A stretch of 64,000 nt of DNA from assembly GCA_029718625.1 (NCBI GenBank), contig CM056376.1, forward strand, positions 107,661,105 through 107,725,104, given 5' to 3'. The notes under the pieces were generated by a model. The model was not told the origin of the DNA. It did not search any database and was given only the letters and a program-made list of their open reading frames with translations. Below are positions 21,668-33,990 of this stretch, piece by piece. The position numbers and the translations under genes are program-made. Positions within the stretch are counted from its first letter, which is position 1; every line of letters starts with the position of its first letter. The DNA is from Synaphobranchus kaupii. Taxonomy: Eukaryota > Chordata > Actinopteri > Anguilliformes > Synaphobranchidae.

Positions 21668-22726
21668 ATTTGTCCTCTGGGTTAGCAATGATTTAGCACC
21701 GAACGTAAAGTTGATCAATGCTGAGTTTTATCATTAGGCCTGTTTATCATTATTTCAGAGAGCTGGCCAAGCCGGTGAAAACATGAACTAGCAACACCTG
21801 AACACCAGGGGGCAGGCCTGTGCAATATAAGAGCATTATTCACTCTCGGATCCCCTCGAACATGAAAACAACGGCCTCGTTAAGGATGCACGACCATATG
21901 ACTCATTTCACGAAGTTAAGGTAATTAGCCAAGGCTACTCCATCACTGCATGCTCTAAAGATAGCAAAGCCTGTCCGAAATCACCGTTTCCATTTTTTCT
22001 CACGGATAGCCTACTTTCAAGCTGACCAACAGCAAGGAAGCAAAGGCAATAATAAAATATCCAATTTAAACATGTGTATGTGCAAAACGCATTTACTCTA
22101 ACGTTACTTACACGGAAAAAAGGATAGGCTAGCTTACGTCATATGATAATATGACCAAACACTAGGCTGCACTTAAACAAGCAAATGCCGAAATGTCAGC
22201 ACTAGTTGTCTTTGCTTATTAGAAGTCCTAGCCTAGTTTAATTATTGACTTAAGAAATGCAAGACCTTTACACAATTAGCGATAGAACATATTTGCCGTT
22301 TGGAATGCACACGCACGCGCACACACAGGCCTACACAAAACAATGCACGATTACCTACTACACGTTATGAAATCTTGCGGTCGTCAAAAATGGAAATGGT
22401 CTGTCATTGTGACTGAAAGTTAAGAAAACTAACCAGTTAATATAATTAAAAAGATAGTTTTTTTGGCATCACTAACTGTAGACTGTTTACTGTGCTGCCA
22501 CTGTATCGCCCACACACCGACACCGACACCAACACCTGCATAATGCATACAATCGCCTAAAATAGTCTCAGGCAGGTCCGAATCAGAGCCATATCTACTG
22601 CGCCCTGTCTCCTGCGTACAGTGTACTGGCAGAAGTGTCCTGTTTAATGTTTAGCAGTGCGCGAAAAATATCCGCCATAGGCTACTATTTTCCAACCGTA
22701 GGCTACTGTAGAAGTGTCGTAAGCAG
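21668..22726. other. Gene-less stretch
   Basis: AT-rich with short CA-rich patches (22310-22330). No gene recognised on either strand. Confidence 0.5.
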
Positions 22727-23480
22727 GGCTGGGTTCGGATCCGACATTTATCCTTTCTTCCTGTCGTTCCCTTCCCTTGCTTCAAGGGGGAATCCACAAA
22801 ATGCCACACCTCGCTCCCTCGAGGGAAGACAACAAGGAAAGGGAGCGTGGGAGCCCCGGTCTGCATTCGAATCCAATTTAACACGCTCCCTTCCCTTGCT
22901 GTCTTCCCTCGAGGGAGCTATCTTGTGACGCAATTTGCTACATGCAACAAGCAAACTTAAAAGGTGCTCTGCAGGGGAGGATTGACGAGAAACAAACAAA
23001 AAAGGAACCGAACCGCCCTCACAACATTTCGGAAGTGCAACACCATAGAGTTGAAATGTGACCGCCACATAGTTCTGTGGTGACCGCCCACTTTTTCCAT
23101 GAGGAGCATTGCATTGTGGGATTCCCTTCTTGCTGGAAGTTTGCATTTTATACCCTTGGTGGAATATAATTACTCCCTCCCCGTTCTGAAATTGGATTCG
23201 AATCACACTTGGTGTGGCTGCCATATTTCATCCTGGCATTTTGGGGATCCCCCCCTTGAAGCAAGGGAAGGGAACAACAGGAAGAAAGGATAAATTTTGG
23301 ATCCGAACGCAGCCCCGGGCTTTAACACACTCCCTTCCCTTGCTGTCTTCCTCCCTTGCAGAGCACCTTTTAAGTTTGCTTGCTGCACGTAGCAAATTGC
23401 GTCACAAGATGGCTCCCTCGAGGGAAGTGAGCAAGGGAAGGGAGCGTGTTAAATTGGATTCAAATGCAGGCCCGGTCATT
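22727..23480. repeat. Cluster of partial inverted repeats (MITE mosaic)
   Basis: Block A (ttcggatccgacatttatcc to ccttgcttcaaggggga, 22734-22793) is inverted at 23250-23306. Block B (ccaatttaacacgctccctt to ttaaaaggtgctctgca, 22873-22974) is inverted at 23355-23460. The order A-B...A'-B' is not that of one simple hairpin. Partial copies of the ccctcgagggaag motif recur three more times. No coding gene; the open frames here are translations of these repeats. Confidence 0.65.
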
Positions 23481-24160
23481 AGACACCCTTGTTCTGCCAT
23501 GTTACATGTCGTTTTTGTTGTATTTCAAGGAAAATGTCAGCGAAGCTGCACCTCAATTTTTAAAAAAGAAGCTTCATGTCATATTTATGCTACCAAAATG
23601 TTTGTGTACTTCTTGAAAAGTGTGCTCCCGAATGTACTCAGCGAAACCCCGAAAGTAAGTGTGTCATCCGGGTGTTTCAAGTATACTGCAATTTGAAAAA
23701 TTTTCACCTACTCAATGACTTTCTAAACCTATCTACTCACCAAGGCTACTCAATAATGTGAGAGAGTGCTGATTCGAACATGGCCTTAGTCTGTTTCCTA
23801 TACTACATGATAGCCTACACAATGCAGGAGAGTGGCCAACGAAGAAGAAATGCATCCTTCGCTGGTGACAACTGGTAACCCACAGTGTTCTCCTGAGGCA
23901 TTGGGAAGCTCATGCAACACTTCAGTCTGTGCTGCCCGACTGGGATAAAGCATATCCCGCGACTCCCGCAAGTTCAGATTTGTGGTCATAGTCAGATAAT
24001 GTTCTAACCCTGACTTGAACTTCCAGTCACTAGACTATATAGGTCTCAGCTTGAGTTTATGGTGTGTGCCATTACCCACTGAGACTCGGTGAACCCCAAG
24101 AAAAATGCAGTTCTTTAAGATAAGATAGGATGAAACGGGCTTTACTTCAGTTTTATTACT
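23481..24160. other. Gene-less stretch
   Basis: No gene recognised. Short open frames lack any family signature. Confidence 0.5.
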
Positions 24161-24299
24161 GTATGTCCTCTTAAGACCCAGCAATAAAATATTGTCCCCT
24201 GTAGGGGACATATGCTACGTCTCTAGTCTTAATCTCAAGAACCACATATTCTATGCTAAAACCTACACTACAAGGGACATTCAGTAAATATAAAATACA
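24161..24299 (+). repeat. Dispersed repeat family B, second copy
   Basis: Same order of landmarks as 19750-19876: taagacccagcaataaaat, tcccctgtaggggacat, cttaatctcaagaaccaca, aaacctacactacaagggac. Confidence 0.7.
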
Positions 24300-25474
24300 T
24301 ATTTTTGAAAATAGTTTCACTGCAACATGTTTTCCAAGACATTAGGCCTATGTCAAAAAAATAAAGAAAAACTTAAACTTTCTGCCAGCTCTCAGGACGA
24401 TAGGATTTTATAGATGTTTATTTTTTGTTTCTACCAAGGGATTGGTGGTAATTTAACAGGAGGGTGTAAATTCATTACAGGACACAGTTTCTCTTCTGTC
24501 ACTAATTTAAGCGCCTTAAAAAGGAATTGTATAGTAACCCAAATCTGAGCCAATTGTTATATTAAATAGGGGTTTTAAAGTTTCTTGGAGCCGGGAGTAA
24601 GTGTCTTTGTGGTAGATTCATGTCGACACGGAGCCCCCTTTCCTTCTGAAAACACTGCTGTGTAATGAGTGCTGAACCAGGACAGCCCCCCCCCCCCCCC
24701 CCCCCCCCGCACCTGTATTATACCTCTTTAACACTGTGGATTATAGTCCCTGTTTGTGCATTTAACACCTCACTAACACTGCAAAAACATAATGATGTTC
24801 CATTGTGAGGAGGTTCTCATTTTTACAGAGAATGGCCGCATCTCTTGTGCACAAATAGCAAATGGCTACCTCAGGCACACTTCCCTATAACAGGATGCCC
24901 CCCCCCCCCTTATGGGCCCGTCTGGACATTTTTAAGAACCAGAAAAAGAAGCATGAACCTCCACCTGCTGCCACAATGCTTTCACATTCTTCCACTTTCG
25001 ACCGACCGTCCTCTGGCCTGTCAGCGGCGTAAAGGTTGATGTGAAGTTTAGACGTTCACAACTGTAGTGGCTGTTGTATAAAGCCGTACCTATCAGGCTA
25101 TTGGTTATTAAAGCTGGAGTGTGAAGTTAGTCCTGTGACCTTGATTGGATTGTTGGCAGATCCAGGAATTTGTCTTTGAATAAGGAAAAAAAAACAACTT
25201 ATGTGTCTTAAAAACTGAGACGCACGTATCTTGAATGACCCTTTTACAGTGATAAGACTGGGATGGAACTGGCAGCTGTGTTGAGTCCTGCTTCTCTTCC
25301 TGGGAGCCGCGTAGCTGGATTTACTGCTTTTCTTCAGAGAGAGGATGGTTGGAATGTGTTGCTTCCTGCATCTGTTCCAACAGACACCCCAAAAAGGAGA
25401 TAAGGGGGGACAGGTGAGGACCCAGGAAGGCACGTTGGAATCTATAAATATGGAAAAAAACTGCAACCACCCAG

Positions 25475-25566
25475 AGAGAAAGAGAGAGAGAGAACAGAGA
25501 GAGAGAACAGAGAGAGAGAGAGAGAACAAAGAGAGAGAGAGAGAGAACAAAGAGAGAGAGAGAGAA

Positions 25567-25602
<36 letters not shown>

Positions 25603-25618
25603 AAAGAGAGAGACCAAA
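25475..25618. repeat. (GA)n microsatellite with AACAGAG/AACAAAG interruptions
   Basis: Regular GAGAGA runs broken by gaacaaag at roughly 20-30 base intervals. Confidence 0.9.
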
Positions 25619-26689
25619 GATGAGACCGAAGCTCAGTGGAAAATATGGATAGGATGTGATAGGAGGGTGATGGAGTGATAGTGTGAGAGGCAGAGGAAGA
25701 GGGATGGTGGAGTAAGGGAGGTGGGATTGAGGGAGGTAAAAAGGCAGAGAAGGAGACAAAAAAAATCAGGGAGGACAGGGCTGGGAGACAGAGTGGAGGC
25801 TGAGGAAAGATGTTCTTGGAAAAGAGGGGGAGCGGGGGAAGAGTGGATGTGATAGAAAGATGAATGGAGAGCAGACACCGGTAGGAGAGAGTGAGGGAGG
25901 GAGAGAGATCCTTTGGAAAATCTAAAAAGGTGATGCATGCTTAGTCTCATCCAAAAGAAAAAATGAAATGCTCTCCGATGTTCAGAGTGGGATTAATATG
26001 GATTAGCTGTGGATCTTCTGTGTTCATTGTGTACACTGTAGAGTAAAGTCCACGGTAATAATTCGACAGGCCTGCTAGAGACTGTTCTCAGTGCAGAGCG
26101 AAGAGAAGCAGTCTTGGCATTCTCATTGTTTCCACTCTGTAGGACTGCATTTCCTTTTCACATAGAATTACCCCTAAATCGGTGAATGAGTTTTGATGAA
26201 AACAGAATTTCTGTTGATGTATCTCTTAAACTGCAGATATTTTCTTGGTGACTAAAGGGTTAAAGTAATAGATTTGCGTGTTTGACCAAATGATCTAGAC
26301 CTGCCATTCAACTGAGCATGAAACCTTGTGGCTACGGTATGGATGTGAAACGCAGACAAAGTGAGACTCGCACACTTGGTATAGTGCTCCAACAATAAAG
26401 ATTTAATTCAGCACAGTGTTAATGTTTTGGCTAGCAAGGCTTCATCTGAACATATGGTATAGATGTGTCCAGAATCCAGCTCAACCTGTCTGTTGGCTGC
26501 ATATCCTCACAAAATGACTTGTAGGGGTGTTTGGGTACCCTATGATTTGTACTATTTATTTACAGAGTCAGATCCTGTAGACCAAAGTGTTTTTCACCAG
26601 CAGAAACCACAGAGCAGAAACCACAGCAAGTCTATTCTGAGTTTCCTACACTTCCAAGGCCTTCAAAGCTCTCGAGCAGTGCGTGCTAG

Positions 26690-27000
26690 TGTGTGCGCGT
26701 GTATTTTTGTGTATATTTGTGTGTTTTTGTGTGCGTGTGTGTGTATGTATATGCCTGTGTGCATGCATGTGTGTATGTATGCAGGTATGTTAATCTCTGC
26801 ATAGAAGCATGTATGCATTTTTGAATGTGTGTGTGTGTCTGTCTGTCTGATTGTGTGTGTGTGTGTGTGTGTGTGTCTGATTGTCTGATTGTGTGTGGGT
26901 GTGTGTGTGTGCGTACGCACGTGTCTGTCTGATTGTGTGTGTGTGTGTCTGATTGTCTGTTTGTGTGTGTGTGTGTGTGTGTCTGACTGTCTCTGTGTGT
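26690..27000. repeat. (GT)n microsatellite interrupted by gtctgattgt
   Basis: GT runs alternate with the decamer-like phrase gtctgattgt at least five times, a compound array. Confidence 0.85.
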
Positions 27001-27736
27001 GTTCTTCTACTGTTGTTAGCAGCTCATAGCAGATCTCTGAAGACCCCTCTCTCACCCCCACCTCCTAAAAGCAGAGGATACCGTCAGGGGGGCTCGCTGG
27101 GGAAGGGGGGGGGGGGGGCGTCTCAGGCAGGAAGTCACAGCTGCAGAGACCGGGCCGTCAGTCCCTCTGAAGCCCGCGCGTCTGCTCAAACCGCATTTCT
27201 CTGGTGAGTAGGAAGCTTTTTTAAAAAGCCGTTTTTTAGTCAGACGGAACTTTCCAGAGCTGTAAAAGGGAGAAGCAGGAGGCTTATTTATTCAATAAGA
27301 ATGTGAGAGCATCACCACTGATTCAGGCTGGAACCTAATAATTAAGCAAATCTGGTGGAAGTCCTGATCTTGTCTGACTGGTGAATCAGACAGTGCTAAG
27401 AGGGACACCAGTACAACTCCAGGTGAACAGATCACAGTAAATCGTGCTGTTTTATGGTCATGTTTGTGTGTTTCTCTGCCCCTAAAAGCAGGGCCTTTTT
27501 GTTTTGGTAACAGATAAAATCACAAAAGGAAAAGCACAGTGTGAACGAAGAGAATTTTTTTAATTTCTCCTGATTTTTCCAGTGCAGGCCACTGGGGAAA
27601 ACACATGGGAAGCGATCGAAGAATGCTGACTCCATAACACAGTCTTTTACTCACATTGATGCTGCCTGTGATAGTGAGTTTCAATGTGAGTCCCACAGCA
27701 CTGTGTGTGTGTGTGTGTGCATGCGTGTGCATGCGT

Positions 27737-27783
<47 letters not shown>

Positions 27784-28248
27784 AGTGTGGGTGAGGAACA
27801 GCACAGTAGGACCATGACTAAAATCAATTGAGTTTCCTTGAAATTATTGATTTGTCCATCTCTCTCTCTCTCTCTGTCGTATCTCTCTGTCTGGCTCATT
27901 ATCTTCTCTCTCTTTCCATTTTGTGTCCCTCTGTCCTTCTCTTCACTCTCTCTCTCTCTCCACAGTGTTTCTAATTACAATGGCACTTGTGGTATCTGCT
28001 GAGTGGAGTGGAAGCCGGAGTGAACGCAGTGCCAAACATATGGAGTTAATCAGAGCGCTGGTGCTGATGTTTTCTTTGGGAATGTTGACAGCCTGACAGG
28101 CAAGGCACTCTGGTGACACGGAATCTCAGTGAAGTCAAGCAGGAACAGAGAGAGCGGGAGAGAGGGAGAGGGAGAGAGAGAGAGGTGACAGAGTAGAGAA
28201 GAAGAGAGGAGGAAGGAAAAAAATCTCTTCACTGCTGTGACTTGCCCC

Positions 28249-28282
<34 letters not shown>

Positions 28283-28430
28283 GTCTCTGTCTCTCTCTTT
28301 CCCTCTCGCTCCTTCTCACTCCCCCTCTCTCTCACTCTCTCTTTCTCTCTCCCTCTCAGAACTTTTTTTGTTCTTTTTTTAAATGATTTTGAAAGAGAGG
28401 GAATAAGCATTTTCAGTCTGATCGGGATGC

Positions 28431-28636
28431 AGGAGTGTCGTAGCCTGAGGGCAGGAATGAGAGGCGCTTTGATTTAACCCAGCGGGGGCCGCTGCACCGA
28501 CACCCCCCCCCCCCCCCCGCCTCCGTCTCACAGCCGCTGACAGAGAGGGTCGACTGCACGCTCCGCTAAAGGGGGAGAGGGAAGGACTCTGCTCATACTG
28601 TTATTAATATTTGGTAGTTTTTTTTTTTGGCCGATT
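28431..28636 (+). promoter_or_regulatory. Likely svep1 5' UTR / promoter-proximal region
   Basis: This GC-richer segment just upstream of the svep1 start codon has gcgggggccgctgcaccgac and cagccgctgacagagagggt blocks, a C17 run (28502-28518) and a T12 run (28618-28629). No TATA box stands out. Assigned by position only. Confidence 0.35.
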
Positions 28637-29140
28637 ATGGCGGTGTTGAGGGATCCCATCGCAGTGTGGAGCTGCCTCCTGGCGCTTTGTTTTCACATGC
28701 GGCCGGCCGGCAGCTGGCCTGCCCTCCAGCAGCTGCAGCAGCTCCGCGCGCCTCCCCGTCTCAACCTGTCGGAGAGCGCCGAGGGCAAGGTGGAGCGGCT
28801 GGGGCAGACCTTCAAGCGCAACGTGCGCCTCCTGCGGGAGAAGAGCGCCCGGCTGGACCTGGTCTTCCTGGTGGACGAGTCGTCCAGCGTGGGCTCCGCC
28901 AACTTCCTGAGCGAGCTGCGCTTCGTCCGCAAGCTGCTGTCCGACTTCCCCGTGGTGCCCTCTGCCACGCGCGTGGCCCTGGTCACCTTCTCCTCCAAGA
29001 CGCACGTGCTGGCGCGCGTGGACCACATCTCGGCGCCCAGCTCCCACCAGCACAAGTGCTCTCTCTTCAACCAGGAGATCCCCGCCATCACCTATCGCGG
29101 CGGAGGTACCTACACCAAGGGGGCTTTTCAGCAAGCTGCG
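28637..29140 (+). CDS. svep1: SVEP1 (polydom) exon 1: signal peptide and first half of VWA domain
   Basis: Starts [20 protein letters not shown], a signal peptide, then [20 protein letters not shown] and the von Willebrand A start [18 protein letters not shown] with the MIDAS D-x-S-x-[35 protein letters not shown] and [14 protein letters not shown]. These segments are those of vertebrate SVEP1, a very large secreted extracellular-matrix protein with VWA, sushi, EGF and pentraxin domains that binds integrin alpha9beta1 and acts in lymphatic vessel development. The exon is 168 codons and ends in phase 0 at the donor gtaagg (29141). The start was chosen because it gives a signal peptide and is the first ATG in frame. 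A block of GT repeat begins 16 bases into the intron. Confidence 0.95.
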
Positions 29141-29155
29141 GTAAGGCTGAGACTT

Positions 29156-29156
<1 letters not shown>

Positions 29157-29218
<62 letters not shown>

Positions 29219-29251
29219 TGTGTGTGAGAGAGAGAGAGAGGGGGAGAGTGT

Positions 29252-29292
<41 letters not shown>

Positions 29293-29302
29293 GGGGAGAG
29301 TG

Positions 29303-29348
<46 letters not shown>

Positions 29349-29424
29349 TGTGTAGGTGTGCATGTGTGAGAGAGAGAGGGGGAGAGTGTGTGTGCATGTG
29401 TGTGTGTGTGAGAGAGAGAGAGTA

Positions 29425-29498
<74 letters not shown>

Positions 29499-29565
29499 TG
29501 TGTGAGAGAGAGTGTGTGTGCACATGTGTGGTGTGTGTAAGAGAGTGTGTGCCTGTGTGTGCCTG

Positions 29566-29634
<69 letters not shown>

Positions 29635-29674
29635 ATGTGTGTGTATGTGTGTGAGAGAGAGAGTGATATAGTGT

Positions 29675-29723
<49 letters not shown>

Positions 29724-29766
29724 AGATAGAGAGAGAGTGTGTGTGCACATGTGTGGTGTGTGTAAG

Positions 29767-29835
<69 letters not shown>

Positions 29836-29850
29836 ATATGTGAGACGGTA
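29157..29850. repeat. GT/GA microsatellite block adjacent to the svep1 exon 1 donor
   Basis: Almost 700 bases of (GT)n runs separated by short GAGAGA runs, with a repeated phrase cacatgtgtggtgtgtgtaa near 29521 and 29746 showing internal duplication. It would be transcribed as UG repeat in svep1 intron 1. Confidence 0.95.
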
Positions 29851-29901
29851 TGTGTATTTAAAGCTGTGACTGTGGATGCTCACTGTTCCGCTCAGACAAT
29901 T

Positions 29902-29999
29902 GAGCAGTGTGGAGTAGCGGTCAGGGCACTGGACTGTACAGAGGTGCAGGTCACTCTCAACTTCACTGTGGGACAGTGCTGCTGCTCCTGTAGGACATA
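29902..29999 (+). repeat. Partial tRNA-derived SINE head
   Basis: gagcagtgtggagtagcggt and actggactgtacagaggtgc resemble the heads of the SINEs at 14901 and 42873. No tail is present. Confidence 0.45.
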
Positions 30000-30769
30000 A
30001 ATCAACAGCATTTACAGCCTATTAAACAGGCAGTATCCACAGAGCCCCAGTGAAGAGCACTCTCTCAAATGGGGGTTGTTATACAGGGAAAAGAAAGGGC
30101 AGTAAAAGCAGTAGTTTGTGGGAGTGTTAGTGTGAGTATAAACACAGTAAACAGGGGAAAATGAGAGGCTTATGGAAGCAGCCACTGGGTTCAAACTCCT
30201 CACGGATTTGTCGGTGGCCTCGTCTGTAGGGCGGTGTGCCGTTATCTGGCCTGGTAGGATGGTAAAAAATTCCATTCATTTAAGAGCAGAATGTGGATCT
30301 TCCCCTGGATGTTGTTTATCAGGACTGTGTGTGTCGGGGGGGGGGGGGGGGTCGGGATTTGGCGTCTGGAAGGCAAGATTCGGGGTCTGTTTTCTGTTGA
30401 TTCAAGGCCTGTCAGATGAAGGGGGATAGTTGAGTGCCCCCCCCATGCCCCCCATCAGTCTGTCCCCGTCCGTCTCAAACTGTCCCCATGTGGTGGAGTC
30501 CATCAGTCAAGTTTAGCCTCAGCTGTCTGTCTGACAGCGTGTTAGCGACGGCCCTGTGTAAACACGCAGGAGCACTGCAGGAGCCCTGCTCGGTCACAAG
30601 TGCAGGAAGCTGCTCTTCACCCAGGGAGCTGCTCTTTGTCAGGGAAACTGCTCTTAGCCCGGGGAGCTGTTCTTACAGCAGGAGCTCTTCTTTTTGCCGC
30701 TTTGAGTTTATGGAATTTTTCTTAGTCTAGAAAACTGTTAGTCTTAGTCCACAGAGCTGTTCTTGCCTC
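30000..30769. other. svep1 intron 1, no recognised feature
   Basis: Non-coding, with a G12 run near 30340-30351. Repeated gagctgctctt-like phrases at 30600-30700 suggest degraded tandem repeat. No exon. Confidence 0.5.
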
Positions 30770-31010
30770 ATGCTCTCAGAAATAAAGGTACAGTGGAGGT
30801 ACAGCATATTTTTCTTGTTTAAAGAACAAATTTTCCAAATGTACCCTGAAAGTACAATAATATTCTGTTTGATTACTAATAAGTACCTTTTACAGAAAAA
30901 CGTTTATAGCTGGCTAGGAGTGCAATTTTAAGTGCCAATAGGGTACCAGCCCAGTGACAAGTGTTTGTACATTTTTAAGCACTTTTTGTAACTTTCTTTC
31001 TGAGAGTGGC
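30770..31010. mobile_element. MITE with ctctcagaaa ends
   Basis: The left end ctctcagaaataaaggtaca and the right end gtaactttctttctgagagtg are inverted repeats, and inner gtacc/ggtac segments mirror each other. This is a common fish MITE shape. Target duplication not resolved. Confidence 0.6.
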
Positions 31011-31488
31011 ATGCAGCAACTCTTGGTACACAGGGCTGTTCCCAGTGCAGAGTGCAGTTCTCAGTACGAGACTTCCCACGCTACTATTTGCCTCAGCGGG
31101 AACTGTGCTATTAGCCATTTCCTTGAGTAATATCTGACGTGTCTCCTAAAACCAAAGTTCACCTAGGATAATTCAATGTATGACAGCCACAGTACTGGGT
31201 TCCGTACCCTCAAAATGATGTATGATGGAGAGTATGTGGGTTAATCCATTAAGTTAGATTTAATGTATTTCCAACATGGCAGGATAGAAATGGACAGCGA
31301 TCAAATGAAAGGCTGGGAGTGTGTTCACAGCCATGGTGGCATGGTGACAGCATGCAGTGGCAGTGGGGAAGACATCATCAACTGTACCTGGAGTTTTATT
31401 TCCCAAAACAATATATGGTGATATGGTGATGTACCCTGATGTGGCGTTAGGATTGGGCCAGGGCTAGCCAAGGCCTTTCGCTGAGATA

Positions 31489-32623
31489 CAGTGAGTACCA
31501 TAATTCATTGGACAGTGACACATTTTTTGTTATTTTGTTTCTGTACTCTAGCACTTTGAGTTTGAAAGGACACAATGACAATGAAGTTGAGGAAGTTGAG
31601 TCAATGAAATGACAATGAAGTTGACCCCCCCATTTTCGGGAACAAAAATATTGGACAGTTTAACATAATGTAGAATAAAGTAATAATTTTTAATATTTGG
31701 TTGCATATCATTTGCATGCCATGACTTCCTGTTGTATGTGACCGACAACATCAAAAGACTCTTGATATCTTATTTTCTGATACTCTTACAAGCGATACTA
31801 TAACTTCTCTGCATTTGAATGGATCTCTTGGGGAATTGGGGTGTGGGACTAGATTTAGCTGTAAATTATGATGGAACAGTATGGAATACATGGTTGGCGA
31901 AATGGCTGTAAGTCATCAAGGGTCTGAGGTATCAAACAAGCCTCAAACCATCACTCTGCTGCCAGGTATACAGTAGATATGAATGGATTGCTTTAAGGGT
32001 TGTTTCTCCTGCCTCATTTTCCTATTGAACTCTGGAAAAATAAATCAGGAGAAACAACCCTTCAAGTGATCCTTCCATATCTGCTGCATATCTGGCAGCA
32101 GAGTGATGGGTTAAGGCTTGTTTGATACGTCAGTCCCTTGATGACTTGGAGCCATTTATCCAACCATGTGTTCCATACTGTTCCAGTGTAATTTAAAGCT
32201 AAATCTAGTCCCACCCCCCAATTCCCATAGAGATCCATTCAAATGCAGAAAGGTAATAGTATTGCTTGTCGGAGTAGCAGAAAATAAGATATCAAAAGTC
32301 TTTTGATATTTTTGGGTCACAGACATCAGGAAGTCATGGCATGCAAAAGATATGCGACCAAATATTAAAAATGATTACTTTATTCTACATTATGTTAAAC
32401 TGTCAAATATTTTTTGATGCCCGAAAATGGGGGCGACTATGTACCAAAGGTTTTATAATTTCTAAACGGTTCATCCGATATGGATGAAAATACCCTCAAA
32501 TTAAAGCTGACAGTCTGCACTTCAATCTCATTGTCATTGTATCCATTCAAACTCAAAGTGCTACAGTACAGAACCAAAATAACAGACAATGTGTCACTGT
32601 CCAATTAATTACGGTGCTCAATG
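31489..32623. mobile_element. 1.1-kb palindromic Tc1/mariner-type element with hairpin family A core, in svep1 intron 1
   Basis: The ends cagtgagtaccataattcat and the complement of ccaattaattacggtgctcaatg are inverted repeats starting CA(G/T)TGAG, each flanked by TA (31487-31488 and 32624-32625), the Tc1/mariner target. Symmetry continues inward through tgtgtcactgtcc, gcactttgag, and the whole of hairpin family A (31690-32350) to the dyad near 32025. The right outer arm has about 100 extra bases (from ctatgtaccaaaggtttt). No transposase is present, so it is non-autonomous. As part of the svep1 primary transcript it could fold into a duplex of several hundred base pairs. Confidence 0.85.
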
Positions 32624-32782
32624 TATGTATCAGCTCAGAATAAAGTATTTTCAACTCATTCTTTACTTCATGTAATTATAGTGCAGTGAATGAGTATCAA
32701 CATCACCCCACTCTAATTCCCACTCTATGATTTTCAGTGTTCTCCCCTCTTCGTATTATATCCCAAATCTATTGTACTAAAC

Positions 32783-32965
32783 CAGTGGTTCCTCTCTTTG
32801 GGTACCGCTAGCTGGATCCAGGTATTTGATATGTTCCACCTCAAGCACACCCTATACAACTAATCAAGGGCAGGATTAGTTGTATCAGGTGTGCTGGAGG
32901 TAGAACACATCGAATACCTGGATCCAGCTGGGGGTACCCGATGAGAGGTTAGGGAACCACTCTTG
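32783..32965. mobile_element. hAT-like palindromic MITE
   Basis: The left arm ccagtggttcctctctttgg ... agctggatccaggtatttga is mirrored by tcgaatacctggatccagct ... aggttagggaaccactcttgg, with a ~180-bp total length and dyad near 32868 (caagggcaggattagttg). The ends resemble hAT CAGTGGTTC termini. Confidence 0.7.
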
Positions 32966-33990
32966 GACGTGGATCCCAGGGGGGACAGAGGGGGGCCGTC
33001 CCTCCCCAACTTGTGGTTCCCCCAATATTATCATGTTGTATTGGGTATTACTGTTAGTGCCCCCCCCCCCCCCCCCAAAAAAAAACAACTCCTAAAGAAA
33101 ATGTCCTGTTTGTCTCCCCCAAAGTTTAAGTGAGATCTACGTACGTCCTTGGAAACACTGTACTAATCAATCGGCTGGAGTTGTAGCTTCCTTCCCCTTA
33201 AGCTGTTCCCTGAATTATATATAATAATTTATTTTAAATTGTGACATTTAAGTCTGTCAGATTTCTGGCAATCATTTGATCAAGTGCCAAAAAGATGTGT
33301 GATCACATAATAAGTCACAATCTGACAAATTTTCCTGGAATTTTTATCTTCGCTTAAATTGCTGATAGTGTTACCGGAGACATTCTCTGATTTACAGCTT
33401 CACCTCCGTTCCACCGTTCTTCCTTGGCTATGTCCTCTTTTTTATTAGTCACTTTGTTTTGCTATTTCACAATACCATCTTTAAACATGTGAAAATATAT
33501 TTAGTAATGATGTTATGCAAAGGATTCAACATGCCAGTGCTCAGATTGTTTGTGCTTAACGCTGTAATTAATCATTGCTGTAATGAAAGTGCGGTATTTT
33601 TATTCATTTGGCCAATTGCAGTCTTGTAAGTCATGTAGGAATCTGAAATACTGGGCGATTTTTTTATTTTACAAGAACAGCTGGCTGAGCTGCCTCCTTT
33701 GGCAGTCAGACTGCGTCCCAAGGTTAGCCAGCTATCGGAGACGGTAACACACAATGAGTGACAGATGTAATTAGCTGGAGCTCGGACACTCACAGGAGCT
33801 GCGGGCAAACCAGTTCAGAGCCAGAACGGTCACGAGGGCTTCGCTCGGCATGGATCACTCCTTTCCTTCTCTCTTTCTGTTCCTTCTTCTCGAGTTTAGA
33901 ATTTTTTGGAAAAAAATGTGATGACAAAGAGGAAAGGATTTGTGGGTTTTCCTCTTTTTTCTTCTTTTTTCCTGGACAAGTGAATCTAGC
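32966..33990. other. svep1 intron 1, no exon
   Basis: A C17 run followed by A9 occurs at 33060-33085. Otherwise unique AT-rich sequence with no gene signature. Confidence 0.5.

Larger units (their letters stand above)
24300..28430. other. Intergenic region with simple repeats upstream of svep1
   Basis: No gene recognised. It holds a C23 run (24686-24708), a GA-rich block (25475-25618), a GT/GTCTGATT block (26690-27000), a GT/GTGC block (27703-27784) and CT/GA blocks (27860-27960, 28145-28360). All long open frames here are translations of those repeats. Confidence 0.6.

Noticed and set aside
29128..30000. Long open frames of repeating Cys-Val or His-Thr on both strands around 28.6-30.0 kb
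   Set aside because: They are translations of GT/GA microsatellite and of the antisense of svep1 exon 1. No start, splice or family support.
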